A DNA stretch of 64,000 nt from Thozetella sp. PMI_491. Its lineage: Eukaryota; Ascomycota; Sordariomycetes; Chaetosphaeriales; Chaetosphaeriaceae. The notes beneath the pieces are model-generated. The model searched no databases, had not been told where the DNA came from, and worked only from the letters and a program-made list of their open reading frames with translations. The position numbers were made by a program, and so were the translations under genes. Where the stretch lies: the NCBI GenBank assembly GCA_021432635.1, contig MU270072.1, positions 1 through 64,000 of the forward strand, given 5' to 3'. Position 1 is the stretch's first letter. Each line of letters starts with the position of its first letter. This document shows positions 34,257 through 46,290 of the stretch, piece by piece.

Positions 34257-36231
34257 CTATAGGTAGTTCCGAAGCCGGATGTGGACAGGCATCCCGTCCT
34301 TGAGGTGTGGTGGTGAGTCCCCCTTTGATACCTGGTAGCATCTGTCACCCCACACTGTTTGGGGCATTCCTCGGAAGTTTCTAGGTACGAGTCCTGGTTA
34401 GCCCTCATGCCCTGGCCCCGTTCGTGAAGTTGCACCGGGACTGCGGATACGCTGGAGTGTCTCTTATCGCCTCTTACCTCTGCTCGTCCCATTGCTCCCA
34501 GGCACATTCGATGTCGAACATCCTGGCGGTAAGAGCCAAAGCCAGCTTAATCTCAGTCACAGCCAGGTGCTGCCCAATACAGTTCCGTGGACCCAGCTCG
34601 AAAAAGCGCCACGCATTCTTTGGTGGATGTAATGGATCGCTCTCATCTGTGGCAAGGAACCGCTCCGGCAAGAACTCCTCGCAGCGGTGCCAGACCTCCG
34701 GGTCTCGGTGGATGGCAAACGAGCCATCCCAAAGCACGAAACCCTCTGTAGGGAACTGCACCCCAGCGTACTCGGTGCCATGCTGCCCCGCAAGGCAGAA
34801 GCCGGCTTCGCCCTGGCGAATGGTCGAGATGTTGCAATGCACCCGCATGGTCTCTCTGAGAAAAGCATGCGTGTATGTCAGCGAGTTGACCAGGTTTGGG
34901 TTCTCCGTCAAAACTCGGACCGCCTGCTCAGGTTCGGGCCCCAGGATTTCGTCGTGCTCGGCGCGCATGCGAGCGAGCACCTCGGGGTATTGCGCGAGGA
35001 CGCGGTAGGCCCAGCACATGGTGCTCGCCGTGGTATCGTGCCCCGCAAATAAAAAGACGATGATTTGGCCGGCGCTCTGCTCTAGGAGACCTGGGCCTGC
35101 GAGAAGCTGATCAACGCTGGCAATTCCCGACTTCTCTTCCTCCATACTTTTAACGATCATGTCCACTAATGACTTGTCGCTAGTCCCCCCACTAAGGCGG
35201 CGCCCCTCGATTCGTTCGCGGAGGAAGGGGGCGATATCCTGCAGCATAATGCGGTAGTTGCGCCAGAGACGGAACTGGCGATACGGGCTATAGTGCCTGA
35301 AGAAGTTGCCAATATGCACGTAAAAGTTACACATAGCGATAGTCTCGATAAGGGCCTCGATGAGTCGGGACCTCTTATTGGACTGCTGATGTATACGCTT
35401 GTTTCTTTGCACGTGCCCATACAGGTTAACCAGGAGACGGCAGGTGAAAGAGTGCGCAAGTAGGACCTACAGACAGAACCGCAAAATGACATCTAACGCT
35501 AGGTCAGTGGTGAGCTCCTCAAGGTGAAAGACGTGACCCCAGTTGCCATTTGGACCGGCGTTCGACCGAAGCGCGGTGACAAAGTCGGATATCTCCTCTA
35601 CAAGATCCGGGATACGCGAGGTGATGTACTGGGGACTGAAACCAGGATTCAATCTCTTCCGCCAAGTCTTCCACTCGTCACCTTCCATAGAAGATAGGTC
35701 ATGGTTGTGCGTGAGCGGGTAGAGGACCTGCTTCTGTTGCGGACTCTTGGGCATCGAGCGCTCCTGAGTGAATTGGGCGGAGAGCCCGGCATCTATGGAC
35801 AAGGCTATCGGGGCGGCAAACGGCCACAAGTCGACGTAGGCGACGGGCGGACACTGCTTAGCATCGGGGAAGAGGGAACGCCACTCCTTCTTGATCAGTA
35901 CCATCATATAGTCGCCATGGACATCTGATGGTAGGTGGCCCAGTAGCTTGCCGATGACCTCAAGGTGGCCAAGCACCATGGAGTGGGACATTAGAGGCTG
36001 TATTCACCGTGTCAGCCCAACGAGGAAGAAAGCTCACAGCGACAAGCGCGGACACTCGCCAATTGGCGCATGGCAGGAATTGGTGGTCCTAGGAAAGGCT
36101 GTGAGGCGTCTTACTATTCCTTGCTGCTTCAGCTTTCGGAATGACATTCGGACCTCATACCCACGGCGAAGGTAATATGCGGCGACCGTTGCAAGGAACA
36201 GGGCAAGTGCCCAGCCGATAGATAGAGCCAT
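34257..36231 (-). CDS. Cytochrome P450 monooxygenase
   Basis: Four exons on the minus strand: 36231-36115, 35997-35471, 35404-34478 and 34380-34257, giving 564 residues. The ATG at 36231 starts a hydrophobic ER anchor (ALSIGWALALFLATVAAYYL). The oxygen-binding motif AGHDTT, the K-helix ETMR (in FLRETMRVH), the PERF motif (FLPERFLATD) and the haem loop FELGPRNCIG (Cys about residue 490) are in order. The last small exon restores the expected C-terminal KDGMPVHIRLR motif, common in fungal P450s of the StcB/CYP-related class. Intron 2 is 66 nt, a multiple of three, and contains an in-frame stop, so retention would truncate the protein. Substrate unknown; possibly linked to the flavin monooxygenase next door. 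Confidence 0.86.
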
Positions 36232-37232
36232 GTCCGGGCCTGTAAACTCGCAGAGCAACCGATGTGAGATGGCAGCGAGAATAATTGACAGTTGAAGCAA
36301 CGGCCGCTACAGCCAAGACGAAATGTGAAGAAATTTTGCCCGGTAAAACGGATGATGGTATGTGGAAGATGCAGGACGCTTTACTAAAATGAGACATAAG
36401 GTAGGGGGTAAATGCTGATCGCTGTAGGCCAGTGGGGCAAGGGGCAGCATACAAAATTCCCCGGTTTCAAGGCGGCGTTGCTTGTACTGGCACTGGAGGG
36501 CTACTGAACGAGGTACGGTTACCGGTTTCATACTACCCGACCCACGTAGAACTCGTGTAAAACGGCTCTTGTGTGCCCATTGACCCGAGCGACTGCCGTG
36601 CACATGCCACCGATAAGTAACGCTCAGATCGGGTTTTTAAGCAGTGAGCCGCAACGATAATGGGACACAGTCGTGATCGGTCATCCTGTCGGCGCCTTCA
36701 AGCCAATGCCATTGGTGCCTAATGGAAAGCGAAGCAGAAAGGCCATGCTGCACTAGAGCGACCATGTCGAGCATAGAAAGCCTGCCACAGCGCCTATAAA
36801 CGGGAAGTATCGGCGCACCCATAGGTCTCCTCACCGGTTGAGCCACATTGCGAGTTATAGCTCATGATGGGAAATGCTTGAAACCACACGCATTAGTGGG
36901 ACTGGCGTTGAACAGCCGCAATTAATGATTTTAAAAGTCCCTGCTAGCTCCGGAGACGGCTTATTCAAGTCTACGCGAACCAGAACCTCACGTTGTCAAC
37001 AGGTCGCGCTTATATCCGTCACAGGCCAACAAGTCCGCTCTAGCCAATCATGAGCCAGTATTTACGGCCGAAAAGTATGTCTGGGCAGCAAGATCTAGGC
37101 AAGCACTCTGAGGTACTTAAGAGCAGAGAAAACTCGACATCGACTGCTTGGCGGTCTCAAAAGACTAAACGTCAATCTTTCGGTATTCTTCATTTAGCAC
37201 GCATGTTAGCCTCCAAGGCCGCATTTAGCCCG
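36232..37232. other. Divergent intergenic region of P450 and FAD monooxygenase
   Basis: A 1-kb gap between outward-facing starts, presumably holding both promoters. The FAD-monooxygenase frame is open upstream to an ATG at 37050, so the right part may be 5' coding. No other gene recognised. Confidence 0.45.
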
Positions 37233-38510
37233 ATGACGACCCCTCTGAAAGTCCTCATAGTCGGCGGCGGCGTGGCCGGGCCATCCTTGGCGTATTGGCT
37301 TTCACGCCTCAACACCGATGTGACCGTGATTGAACGGTTCTCACAGATGCGCGCGAATGGCCAGCAGCTCGATCTCCGCTCCCATGGTGTGCCTATGATG
37401 AAGAAGATGGGCATGGAGACCGCCGTGCGCGCGGCCGCCGTCCACGAGCCCGGCATGCAATTCATCGACCAGAACGGCAAGACAAAGGCTTACTTCCCAG
37501 CAATTGCCACAAACACGTCAAAGCAGAGCATGACATCCGAGTTCGAAATCATGCGCGGGGACATGGTCCGAATCCTATACGGGCTCACCGAGAACAACCA
37601 GAAAGTGCGGCACGTGTTCGGCACTAGCGTCAAAGACCTCAGGCAGGACGATGAGAGCGATCCCAACGGCAAGGTCCATGTGCGTTTCTCAGATGACCGT
37701 GAAGAGGACTTCGATCTTGTTGTCGGCGCCGACGGGAGTGGCTCCGCCACGCGCAAGATGATACTAGACCCTGACGCACCGGACCCACGGGAGTCGCTCG
37801 ACGCGTACATAGGGTGGTTCACCGTCCCGGCACGGCCCGGAGACTCAGACCGGTGGACCTTCTGCCACCTCCCAGGCCGTAGGAGCATTGGCACCCGACG
37901 AGATTGCGCTGATGTGGTTCGCGTTTACATGATACTCGCGGGACGGAAGCCCGAGCTAGATGCGGCCCATAGATCGGGAAATCTAGCAGAGATCAAAAAC
38001 GCCTGGACCGAGCTCTATCGGGATGGCGGCTGGGAATCCAAGCGATTTATGCACGACCTTTTGCATGCCCCGGAGGCTGATGATTTGTACTCGTGCCGCA
38101 TCGAACAGATCAAGCTACCGGAGGGAGGCTGGTCGAAGGGCCGAATTGTCCTCCTTGGAGATTCAGCTTTTAGTCAGGGCCCGAATGGACTCGGCGCCAG
38201 TCTCGGCATGGTAGGCGCATACGTGTTGGCAGGTGAGATGGCGACGCTGGCTGAGACGAACAAGACTCCCTTGGCGGAAACGGTAGTGCAGGCCGCGAAG
38301 AACTACGAGGCCAAGATCCGCCCGCTGATTAAGATCACCGAGGGGGGATTCCCCTCCGCGCTTGCTGCCTTTTTCCCTCAGTCAAACCTTGGCATCAAGG
38401 TCCTGCAGACCGTGCTTGGGGCGGCCGCGTTCCTACGCATTAACCAATGGGGTTCGCCGGCGGAGAAGTCGGAGAAGTGGGCGCTTCCTGAGTACCCTCT
38501 GCTCAGCTAA
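37233..38510 (+). CDS. UbiH-type FAD-dependent monooxygenase
   Basis: Single exon of 425 residues from the ATG at 37233. The FAD-binding GxGxxG-type motif VLIVGGGVAGPSLAYWL starts at residue 5. The DG motif (LVVGADGSGSATRK) lies in the middle, and the GD motif (RIVLLGDSAFSQGPNG) near residue 310. Together these identify a class A flavoprotein hydroxylase like salicylate, urate (HpxO) or tetracycline (TetX) monooxygenases, using NAD(P)H and O2 on an aromatic or heterocyclic substrate. The substrate cannot be read off. The frame is open for 61 further codons upstream (ATG at 37050); that extension is basic and Ser/Thr-rich and could be a mitochondrial presequence. The 37233 start fits the family. 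Its neighbours are RidA and the esterase cluster. Confidence 0.85.
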   Translation: MTTPLKVLIVGGGVAGPSLAYWLSRLNTDVTVIERFSQMRANGQQLDLRSHGVPMMKKMGMETAVRAAAVHEPGMQFIDQNGKTKAYFPAIATNTSKQSMTSEFEIMRGDMVRILYGLTENNQKVRHVFGTSVKDLRQDDESDPNGKVHVRFSDDREEDFDLVVGADGSGSATRKMILDPDAPDPRESLDAYIGWFTVPARPGDSDRWTFCHLPGRRSIGTRRDCADVVRVYMILAGRKPELDAAHRSGNLAEIKNAWTELYRDGGWESKRFMHDLLHAPEADDLYSCRIEQIKLPEGGWSKGRIVLLGDSAFSQGPNGLGASLGMVGAYVLAGEMATLAETNKTPLAETVVQAAKNYEAKIRPLIKITEGGFPSALAAFFPQSNLGIKVLQTVLGAAAFLRINQWGSPAEKSEKWALPEYPLLS

Positions 38511-39083
38511 AGGCACCATGAGGCCAAGGGCACGTCATCTGGTGCAACAGCCAGCCAGACAGACAGGCTAGTGTATTATACGAAGCTGAAATCTGATGTT
38601 GCAAGTTCAACTGTAGTATTAGCCGCTTAGCTGGTACCTCTCCTATTCATTCTAGAATATAAAACACTGAAGGTTTAGTTCTTCTTGGCTGGGTTAATGA
38701 CACAGTCAAAGGTTCGAAGAAGCTTGATCTTTTCGCTTCATGTCTAGGAATATACATTTCAACTGGACACATTCAGTGGGTGGAACCAAGTTCTCTATAC
38801 GGATTGGTATAAGTCAAGTAGCTATGGTGCTAATTTGAGCTATAAATCGCTCGTGGATTTCGTCCATTATTGCCCCGTCTTTTGTTTAGCCGAATTTTGT
38901 TTACCATTCCTCATACCCAGACGTAACGATGCGCCAGATCCTTGATGCGATCGCCCCACTGATCACTGACGTGAAGAGCATGTCGGCCGAATGCACAGGA
39001 ATTGCTGTACGCTTAGGAACTTCGTTGCGATCCTGGAGCCTCTCTACCCCAGTGATGCGGACGAAACACGCCCAATATGTAAT
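38511..39083. other. Intergenic between convergent genes
   Basis: 3' ends of the FAD monooxygenase and the RidA gene. No gene recognised; the sequence is AT-rich. Confidence 0.55.
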
Positions 39084-39611
39084 CTAGAGGACGGCGGTAC
39101 ACTCAATCTCGACGTCAGTGTTCAGCGGCAGCGTCTTGACAGCGACGCAACTGCAGTACTCGTTAGCCTGTGCCATACGTAGCGTGGGCGGGGAGGATGA
39201 GAGGGTCAAACGTACGTCCGGCAGGGCTTAACGTCACCCCAGTAGGTCGAGTAGACCTCGTTCATGGCAGCAAAGTCGTCCATGTTGGCAAGGAAGACGT
39301 TGACCTTAACGACCTTCTCGATGCTGGAACCGGCCTTCTCGAGGATGGCAGTGAGGTTCTTGATGCATTGGTGCTGGGGCCGTGCAGTTAGCACCTGGCT
39401 CCTCTTTCCACTCCTCCTAGGGCTCGCGTTCGCCGAGAAGCTCGCTTACCGTGTGCGCCTTGATGTCACCGTCGATCAGCTTGCCGGTCTCGGCGTCCAT
39501 GGGGACGGCGCCCGAGACGAACACCATGCCGTTGGCCACGATTGCCTGGCTGTAGATGCCGGGCAGAGGCTTCGGGGCCTTGTCGGTAAGAACGGCGGTC
39601 TTGGAGGCCAT
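39084..39611 (-). CDS. RidA/YjgF/UK114 family enamine-imine deaminase
   Basis: Three exons on the minus strand: 39611-39450, 39373-39216 and 39150-39084, giving 128 residues, exactly the usual length. The start TDKAPKPLPGIYSQAI, the middle VSGAVPMDAETGKLI and the block HQCIKNLTAILEKAGSSIEK are family signatures. The catalytic Arg is in DVKPCRT, next to the last splice junction, and the C-terminal DVEIECTAVL completes the fold. RidA proteins hydrolyse reactive enamines and imines released by PLP enzymes and by heterocycle catabolism, in cytosol or mitochondria. No presequence is obvious. The neighbours suggest a catabolic role, but a housekeeping role is equally possible. Phases and splice sites fit throughout. 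Confidence 0.92.
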
Positions 39612-40748
39612 GGTGATGCGATGTTGACGGTGATGCTAGTTTCGAATCTGAACTTCGACGATGTCGAACCCCAAAAAGCTACCCCTCGCGAGGAACCCCT
39701 CCCTTTTAAATCGCGGCATGCTCCAGAGGATTGGCCCGCAGCTAACCGGCTCAACTGTGCTCCGCCATTAGGGTTCAGGGATGGCTCTGGACCTCAGTCC
39801 CACCGCATGCGTCTGCGTGTCTCCACGTCGCCGCCTAGTGGAGATAAAGAGCTCCTCCGCCCCTCCGTCGCTCCCCCGCTCAACCCCCCACGGTCAGCTA
39901 CAGCCCACGTAGCTTCGGCCTCCCACGTACTACGTTACTTGCGTGGGTATGCGTGGGAGGCAGTTCCCCACGTAAGCGGGGCGGTCATGGTTGCTCTTGG
40001 GCAGCCTTCAAGGGGTAGCCTAGGGGCGAAATTGGTCTAGGCGGGCAATGAGCAATGCCCCCACTGGATAGATAGATATCGTAGCTGTCTTGCGAGATAT
40101 TAGTAACTTCCTAGATATTAGGAGTAATGCAATCATGCGAATAATCTCAGCCTATCAGAGATTAATGGTTACGCTTCACGACACTACTCTATGTCTTTGT
40201 GACCCTTTACCCTAAGAAATATATGACGTTAATCTTTGCCTTGCATTCTTTGTTATTTTTGAAGCACTCTAGATAGAGCCCAAGGCATTGCACGCTGCTT
40301 ATACATATAGAATAGATGCTTATGTAGATGGATGCTATGGCATGTATGTATACTGTCTATGCACATACAATACAACCCCTATTTATTTGTTTGTCTGTTT
40401 GTTTATTGGCGTGGGAATTAAAAGGCCACTGTCTTCATCAGCAAGGTATTTGACCCAGAGACAGGGGAGTTCACACAGCTAACAGGGAGCCAAAAGGGTC
40501 AAGAACAACCATGAAGGGGCTAAATCATGCTCTGTTAGGCTGCTCCACCCCAGGACATCCATTGACTTGGCATGCATGCTCTATCTATGCTAAGCCGTTT
40601 CAGTAGCATAAAAATGTCTAGCCCTGACTAAAGATAGTAAAACACTGTGTCCACAGGCTCCCGCTTGAGTATAACACACGGTGCCGTTCGCCTTGTCCCA
40701 TCCTACATTCTATTATCCTAGAAACGTGACACGCTCGGGCTCTCGCCC
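39612..40748. other. Intergenic
   Basis: Promoter of RidA and 3' side of the esterase. GC-rich and Pro/Arg-biased in the left part, AT-rich from 40060 on. A GCGTGGG/CCCACGT-rich imperfect inverted repeat lies near 39900-39975. No gene recognised. Confidence 0.5.
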
Positions 40749-41856
40749 CTATTGCGTCGCTGCTGCGAGGCTGTCGCACAAAAGCGTAACTCCCTGCCTA
40801 CCCTTCTCCAAGACCGCATCCATGACGAGGAAGACGTGCGGAACTCCCTCGATCACCTTAACATCGGCCTTCACCCCAGCAGCTGTCAGCTTACGCGCAT
40901 ACTCCTCGCCCTCCCACCGCAAAACATCGAGTCCAGACACGACGATCAATGCCGGGGGCAACTTGGCCCACTTCTCGGGATCGGCCTGGAGCAGTGGGGA
41001 CGCCTCGACATCCGTCCATGTTTTCTCATCAGGGAGATAGTGTCGGCGGTACCACAACATCTTAGGCACTGGTAGTGCGGGTGTGTGCTCATACGCTTTG
41101 TAAGTCGGGCTCGTCTCGACCGTGACCGAGTTATCCGTGACGGGGACGGTGAGCATCTGGAACTTGAACCCGGGGAAACCCGAGTCCGCGGGAAGATCTA
41201 GCACCTTCTGCGTCATGATGGCTGCTAGGTTGCCGCCGGCACTGGAGCCGCCGATGCAGAGTTTGTTGAAATCTAGGGGGTGCTTGAGGGCCTCCGCGAG
41301 GCCGCCGAAGCCCGCCCACAGCACCGTTTCCCAAGCATCATGTACAGCAGCCGGATAGGGATGTTCCGGGGCAAGCCGGTAGTCAGTAGTAACCACTACG
41401 CACTTTGCACGAGAACAGAGATTCGTGCAGAGACTATTCTCCGAGTCGATATTCCCCAGCACCCAGCCGCCTCCGTGGTACCAGAGAAATACTGGCCACC
41501 CGGCAGCAGGGGGGGTGCCAGCTGGAACGAAGACGCGCACTGGGACTGGTGGGCCCTGTGTCTCGCGCCTCGCGATCTGAAAGTCTACTGTCTCGCCCAC
41601 GGGCACATTATCCGTACCTCCCTAGGTATGACTGTCAGCAATTTGCTCTCAAATTTATATCGCTAAAAATATCGAGAGGGCCTACCGGAATTATTCTGCC
41701 GCCTACGCGCGATGCAGAAACCGGTTGGTGATGTGTCTGCGGTGCATTGAGCAGGTACTTGTTGTAGAAGGCAGCATACTCCGGGTCGACTTGGTCCTTG
41801 ACGGAGTCGTGGAGGGGATACGGAGGCGGAGGGATGGGAGCGCTATCTCCAGACAT
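40749..41856 (-). CDS. HSL-type alpha/beta hydrolase (esterase/lipase)
   Basis: Two exons on the minus strand, 41856-41686 and 41621-40749, give 347 residues. The oxyanion-hole motif HGGGW (near residue 106), the nucleophile motif GGSSAGG, a catalytic Asp in SGLDVL and the closing catalytic His in PHVF are in the order of bacterial family-IV/hormone-sensitive-lipase-type esterases. The substrate would be a short-chain ester or lactone. No signal peptide is seen, so it is probably cytosolic. It is divergent from a C2H2 regulator with 369 bp between the two starts, making joint control plausible. The intron (41622-41685) keeps phase 0. Confidence 0.88.
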
Positions 41857-42225
41857 TTTGGGCTATTGATTGGATGGTATGCCACTCGGTTTGTTCTAGA
41901 AAGCGTAGAAGGCTCAGGAGGCTAGGCAAGTCTCGTCTCACATGGAACGGGTAAAGTATACACAGACCAGACAGCGATAGTTATCCATGTGAAATGGTGG
42001 AGAACCATTAGCGGGGGCGTCCTTGCGTGGGATCGGCGTGGGCATCACTAGTCGGCCAAGCACGACTCAGGAAGATAAGGCGGGAGGAGGCCCACCAGAA
42101 ACCAGACCAATGCCCACTTCATCCGACCAGAGGAAACAAGTTTCCATCCCACACAATGCCCGCTCAGTATGCACGAACTTGCCCAGCTGTCTGTGTCAGG
42201 CAAACAAGTGCGCCAATCCGCCGTG
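41857..42225. promoter_or_regulatory. Shared divergent promoter of esterase and C2H2 regulator
   Basis: 369 bp between two outward-facing ATGs. Short frames on the plus strand read through it but have no family features. I infer a bidirectional promoter; no individual operator is assigned. Confidence 0.45.
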
Positions 42226-44628
42226 ATGGCGTATAGGTGCAGTGAATCTGGATGCTCCTCGGTCTTCAAGCGGCCGGAGCATCTGAGCAGACACAAGCTC
42301 AACCGTAGGCTCCACCCTCCCCCGCAAAACGCGTCTCCGTAGGCCCCCGGTCTGACGATGCAGTCACAGACAAACCCCGGCGCATCTACCAATGCGACCT
42401 CTGCGGCAAGGACTTTGTGCGCCGTGATCTCCTGCGGCGCCATGCCAGCAGGCACGAGCGTGGCATGTCGTACCGCAACTCGGGCGGCTACTCCAACACG
42501 GGCAGGCCTGATTCGGCGACCCCTTCAGCACCCGTGACCCCGTGCCCGACGGTATTATGCGAGCCGGTGCAGCCGCCCCCGGACCAACAGATGCAGGATG
42601 CAGTAGCACCCGAGGCTACACCAGCGGATACTGACCAGGGGTTGCCGCTGTCGCCGCCACCAGTGCAGGTACAAGACGGCCTCGAGATGCCGTGGAGCTC
42701 GGATCCAGAGTACTATACCTTCTTCGACGGCCCCAGCGACGCCGGCGGCTTGACGCAGGATCTGGACTGGCTCTTCGGCCATAGCCCTAATGATGGGTCC
42801 TTTGACGCCTTGCGAGGGCTGCAGGTCAACAGTGTCCATGTGGCTGTCACGTCGCCTGGGTACGAGACGTCATCGCAAGGGTCACTGCCCGCATCTTACG
42901 CAGATGCCGCCTATCTGTTGCCAAGGGAGAGCATCCTCGCGACGCTAGCTTCCCTGCCGCCTAACATCCTCGGGTCCTCCTTCTTCGACGCAGCCAATCT
43001 CGACATGTTCATGCGGAACTACTGGCGCCAATTCAACCCGCACTTCTCGCTGCTCCACGAAGCTTCATTCTCGGTGCAAGATGCGCCACCGCTGCTTCTC
43101 CTATCGCTGTTGACCCTAGGGGCGACCTTATCGCCGGACGAGGAGCATTATGCCGTAGCAGAACATGTCCACCAGAACCTCAGGTCACTGATCTTTGCTG
43201 TTCGTATCCTGTACTTCCATGTGCTACTCCTACTCGGGTACGCAGCGTATCCATGAATTTTGCAGCTAACAAAATATGCAGTCCCCCTGGTTCCAGCCTC
43301 CTGCTCCGCTATGGGTCGTGCAGGCACTACTGGTCGTCCAAGCTTACGAAAAGATGTTTTCTTCTCGGAAACTTCATGAGATGTCTCATGTCTTCCACTA
43401 CTCTGTCATTACGGTGAGCTTGCTCCTGCCGAAGTATTAAACAGGCTCTCGAGTACGGCGGCTAACATTGGCAAAGCTCATGCGCAGGGGAAGCTCGTAT
43501 TCTCCCGATCGAGAGGACGAAGGCGAGATCTCGTCTACTGAACGCGCTTGGCACAGGTGGATAGAGCGCGAGTCGTCATATCGTGCGGCCTACTTTGCAT
43601 TTATCATGGACGCGCAGCATTCGTCGATATTCGGGCATACCGCGGCCTTGTCACTCAGCGACATCCGGCTTCCACTCCCATGTGCCGATGTTATCTGGGA
43701 TGCGGCAACAGCGACACAGTGGGAGAGGGCACGCGCCCGCACCGCGCCGCCGCCGCAGTTCTTAGCTGCTCTCAGGGCTCTGCTATCACGCCGCCCAATC
43801 CCGCAGAGCTACAGCCCTTTTGCGAGGTTTGTGCTCTTGCACGGGCTCCTGTGCGTCACAAGGCACATGATAACTCGCGACCAAACTGCTTCTTGCATCA
43901 ACGTCGCCGGCCAGCCACCGCCCGACATCGACTCTGGCGCGTCGACACCACACGAAGACCACGACAACTGGAAGGACCGCCTCGACCGAGCGATTGATAC
44001 ATGGTCTCTCAGCCTGCTTAGCCAGGCTCCATCGCTCTGTCTCGAGGCGGCCCGTCCTCTCCAACGCATCGCCCACGTGGTCATCCACATTTCTGTGTTG
44101 GACTTCCACATCCTGGCCGGCGCGCCGAATCTGGCAACAGGGACGCCAGTGCGCACCGACAGCGCTGAGTTCCGACGAGCTCACAAAAAGGTCTTGGAGT
44201 GGGCGCGCCACCGAAATGCCAAGCGGACACTGAGCCACTGCCTGATGCTGATACAGGAGATCATGTTCACGCGCACCAGATATCTGGCCGTTGAAGACAA
44301 TATTAGCCTCCGTCCGTGGGTGCTTTACCATGCGACACTCGTGCTCTGGGCATATGGCGCGATCGTGGAGGCTCATAGCGGGGCGACACGGGAGGAGGGG
44401 GAGGCGGAGCTCCGCTGGAGCGCCGAAGAATACCTGGCTCATATGTTGAACGAGTTGATGGGAGATGGAGAACTGGCACAGCTGCAGGGCGCCCACTGCA
44501 CTGGTGGGCTGATTCTTGCGGTGAGGACTGCTCTGGAGGGATGCAGATGGGAGCTACTCAGAGAAGCACAGGAGACACTCGGCAACCTTTTAGAGAACCC
44601 TAGTCGTTTGAAAGCTCGAGTTGAATGA
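42226..44628 (+). CDS. C2H2 zinc-finger transcription factor with Fungal_trans domain
   Basis: Four exons: 42226-42304, 42370-43199, 43282-43413 and 43477-44628, giving 730 residues. Two adjacent C2H2 fingers occupy the N-terminus: YRCSESGCSSVFKRPEHLSR in exon 1 and QCDLCGKDFVRRDLLRRHAS just after the first splice, with the linker HKPRRI rebuilt across the intron. The C-terminal ~450 residues hold the fungal-specific regulatory domain, with PPAPLWVVQALLVVQAYEKM and the MRRGSSYSP stretch as its recognisable blocks. This two-finger plus Fungal_trans layout is a known class of fungal pathway regulators, including nicotinate-utilisation HxnR-type regulators as I know them. The third intron donor (GTTCGT) is weak. 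The likely targets are its neighbours. Confidence 0.87.
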
Positions 44629-44641
44629 ATATCTATCGTAA

Positions 44642-45719
44642 CTATCCCGCGAACTCATACTTGGCCACTCCCTTGACGCCGTGCGCCGTGTAGCGGAACA
44701 TGTGGCCGCCCTCGTCGTTTTCCCTGACGGCCTGCCCTTTCCTGTCCTTGCCCGTCGCAACAAACAAAATGTTCTCTTCTTTTCCGCCCCACGTCGTGCA
44801 GGCCATGTGCCGCGCGGAGAAGATAATATCTTTGAGGTGGCGCCCTTCGGGGGAAAACACCATTACCCGGTTCGAGTCAAAAACCGCAATCCATAGGTTC
44901 CCCTCAGTGCTATACTTGCATTAGCGCGGCTTTACTAGGGCTGTCAGGGCTGTTAGGGCTGACTTACTCGACGACCATGCCGTCGGGCTCGCCGAAGCTG
45001 TCCCGGCGGTCGATGAAAAGACGCTTGTTGGTGATTGCGCCGGTCTCTACGTCGAAGTCGTACTTGAAAACCATCATCGCCACGGAGTCGTTCACATACA
45101 CTACAAGTTGGTCAGTCCCCTGTTCTCGCAAAGAAAAGACACCGGAGGAATACATACTGTACTTGCTGTCGGGACTCCACGCAAGTCCGTTGCCGCAGAT
45201 AAATCCCTTGTCCATCATATGCAGAGACCCGTCAGGGTCGTACCTCCAAAGTCGGCCGATCGGCTCGCCGTAGGTCTTGGGGAGCTTGTTCGGCCCGAAC
45301 GCCATGGCCTTGACGTCGATCTCGGCCAGCCAGAAGCGGCCCTTCGCGTCGACACCGCCGTCGTTGAACCGCAACTTGTCGCGGTCCTCGGTGGGAATGA
45401 TCTCCTTGACCACATCCAGCCGCCCCGTCTCCTCATCCAGAAACGCTACGCCCTGGTAGTAGGCGCAGATGTAGCTGCCAGGCTTGTCGCGCCGGAAAAA
45501 GTGTACCGTGACGCTGTCGGCCAGCTTGAGCACGCGCGCGCGCCCTATAGCATCGCCATTGTCCGGATCCACCTTCAGGATGTGCATCTCATCGGATAAG
45601 CAGTCGACCCAATGCAGGGTTGAGTCGCTCTTCCGGTAGATGGGCGCCTCGCCCAATACCATGGGCTGGTCGCAGTAGTACCAGGCTTGGCCGCCTTGGA
45701 TCACTTCGAGGCCAGCCAT
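44642..45719 (-). CDS. SMP-30/gluconolactonase/LRE-like lactonase
   Basis: Three exons on the minus strand: 45719-45158, 45100-44968 and 44909-44642, giving 320 residues. The start APIYRKSDSTLHWVD is the first blade of an SMP-30-type beta-propeller. The metal-site residues are in FNDGGVDAKGRFW, in GNGLAWSPDSKYMYVND (restored across the first intron), and in the final GMVVDTEGNLWIAV (across the second). The family are Ca2+/Zn2+-dependent lactonases that open sugar or other lactones. No signal peptide is seen. Its stop codon lies only 13 bp from the stop of the convergent C2H2 regulator, so the two 3' UTRs must overlap. Confidence 0.88.
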
Positions 45720-46290
45720 GTTGACGGTGTGTATGGATACGTCGAGGATGCGGCGATGTCCGTTCCTAACATATGCGTTAGGGTACGGCAGATCGGTCTA
45801 TTTACTCTCGTTTGCTTATTAGTCCATCCCGCACGTTGATCTGTTACCTAACAAAGAAATGGGGTGTTATCAGTACGTCACGAGTCAGGTGCCCGCGACC
45901 ACGACCCGCATGCCCACGCTGCGCGCAGCGCCGCCGTACTAGCTACCCTTGATGCCCCGGATTAATATGCCCGCGCAAGAGTGCTTTGTCACCTGTGATA
46001 CCAAGTGCCAAGTGCAGATTGGGCGATAGCGCAGGAGCCTAGTGCGCTCTCGACCAAGCCAATCTCACCATACCACCACCAGATAGGCCCGTTGGTCCTC
46101 AATTGGCCTGCGTGTTGCATCTAGCTAGGTCGGCCGGAGGAATATCCAATCTAATTATCTGTGAAAGACGCAGCGTCGAAGGTCGACTATTTTCCTGGGT
46201 CTATAAGGGCCAGCCGTGTGCCATTGAAAACCCACCCCTGCACAACACCAACCATCCGACGCGTCCTCCCACAGCACAAGCAAAACGGCA
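45720..46290. promoter_or_regulatory. Divergent promoter region of SMP-30 gene and NCS1 permease
   Basis: 571 bp between outward-facing starts. It includes three matches to the AreA/NIT2 HGATAR consensus (45867-45872 minus, 46024-46029 plus, 46155-46160 minus). That count is close to chance, so it is not evidence by itself. No coding signal seen. Confidence 0.4.

Noticed and set aside
39264-40040. A 258-codon plus-strand frame opposite RidA
   Set aside because: It lies antisense to the well-supported RidA exons and shows no family similarity of its own.
45720-46290. Three HGATAR (AreA/NIT2) matches as evidence of nitrogen control
   Set aside because: The number is close to what chance gives for both strands of about 570 bp, and none is paired closely.
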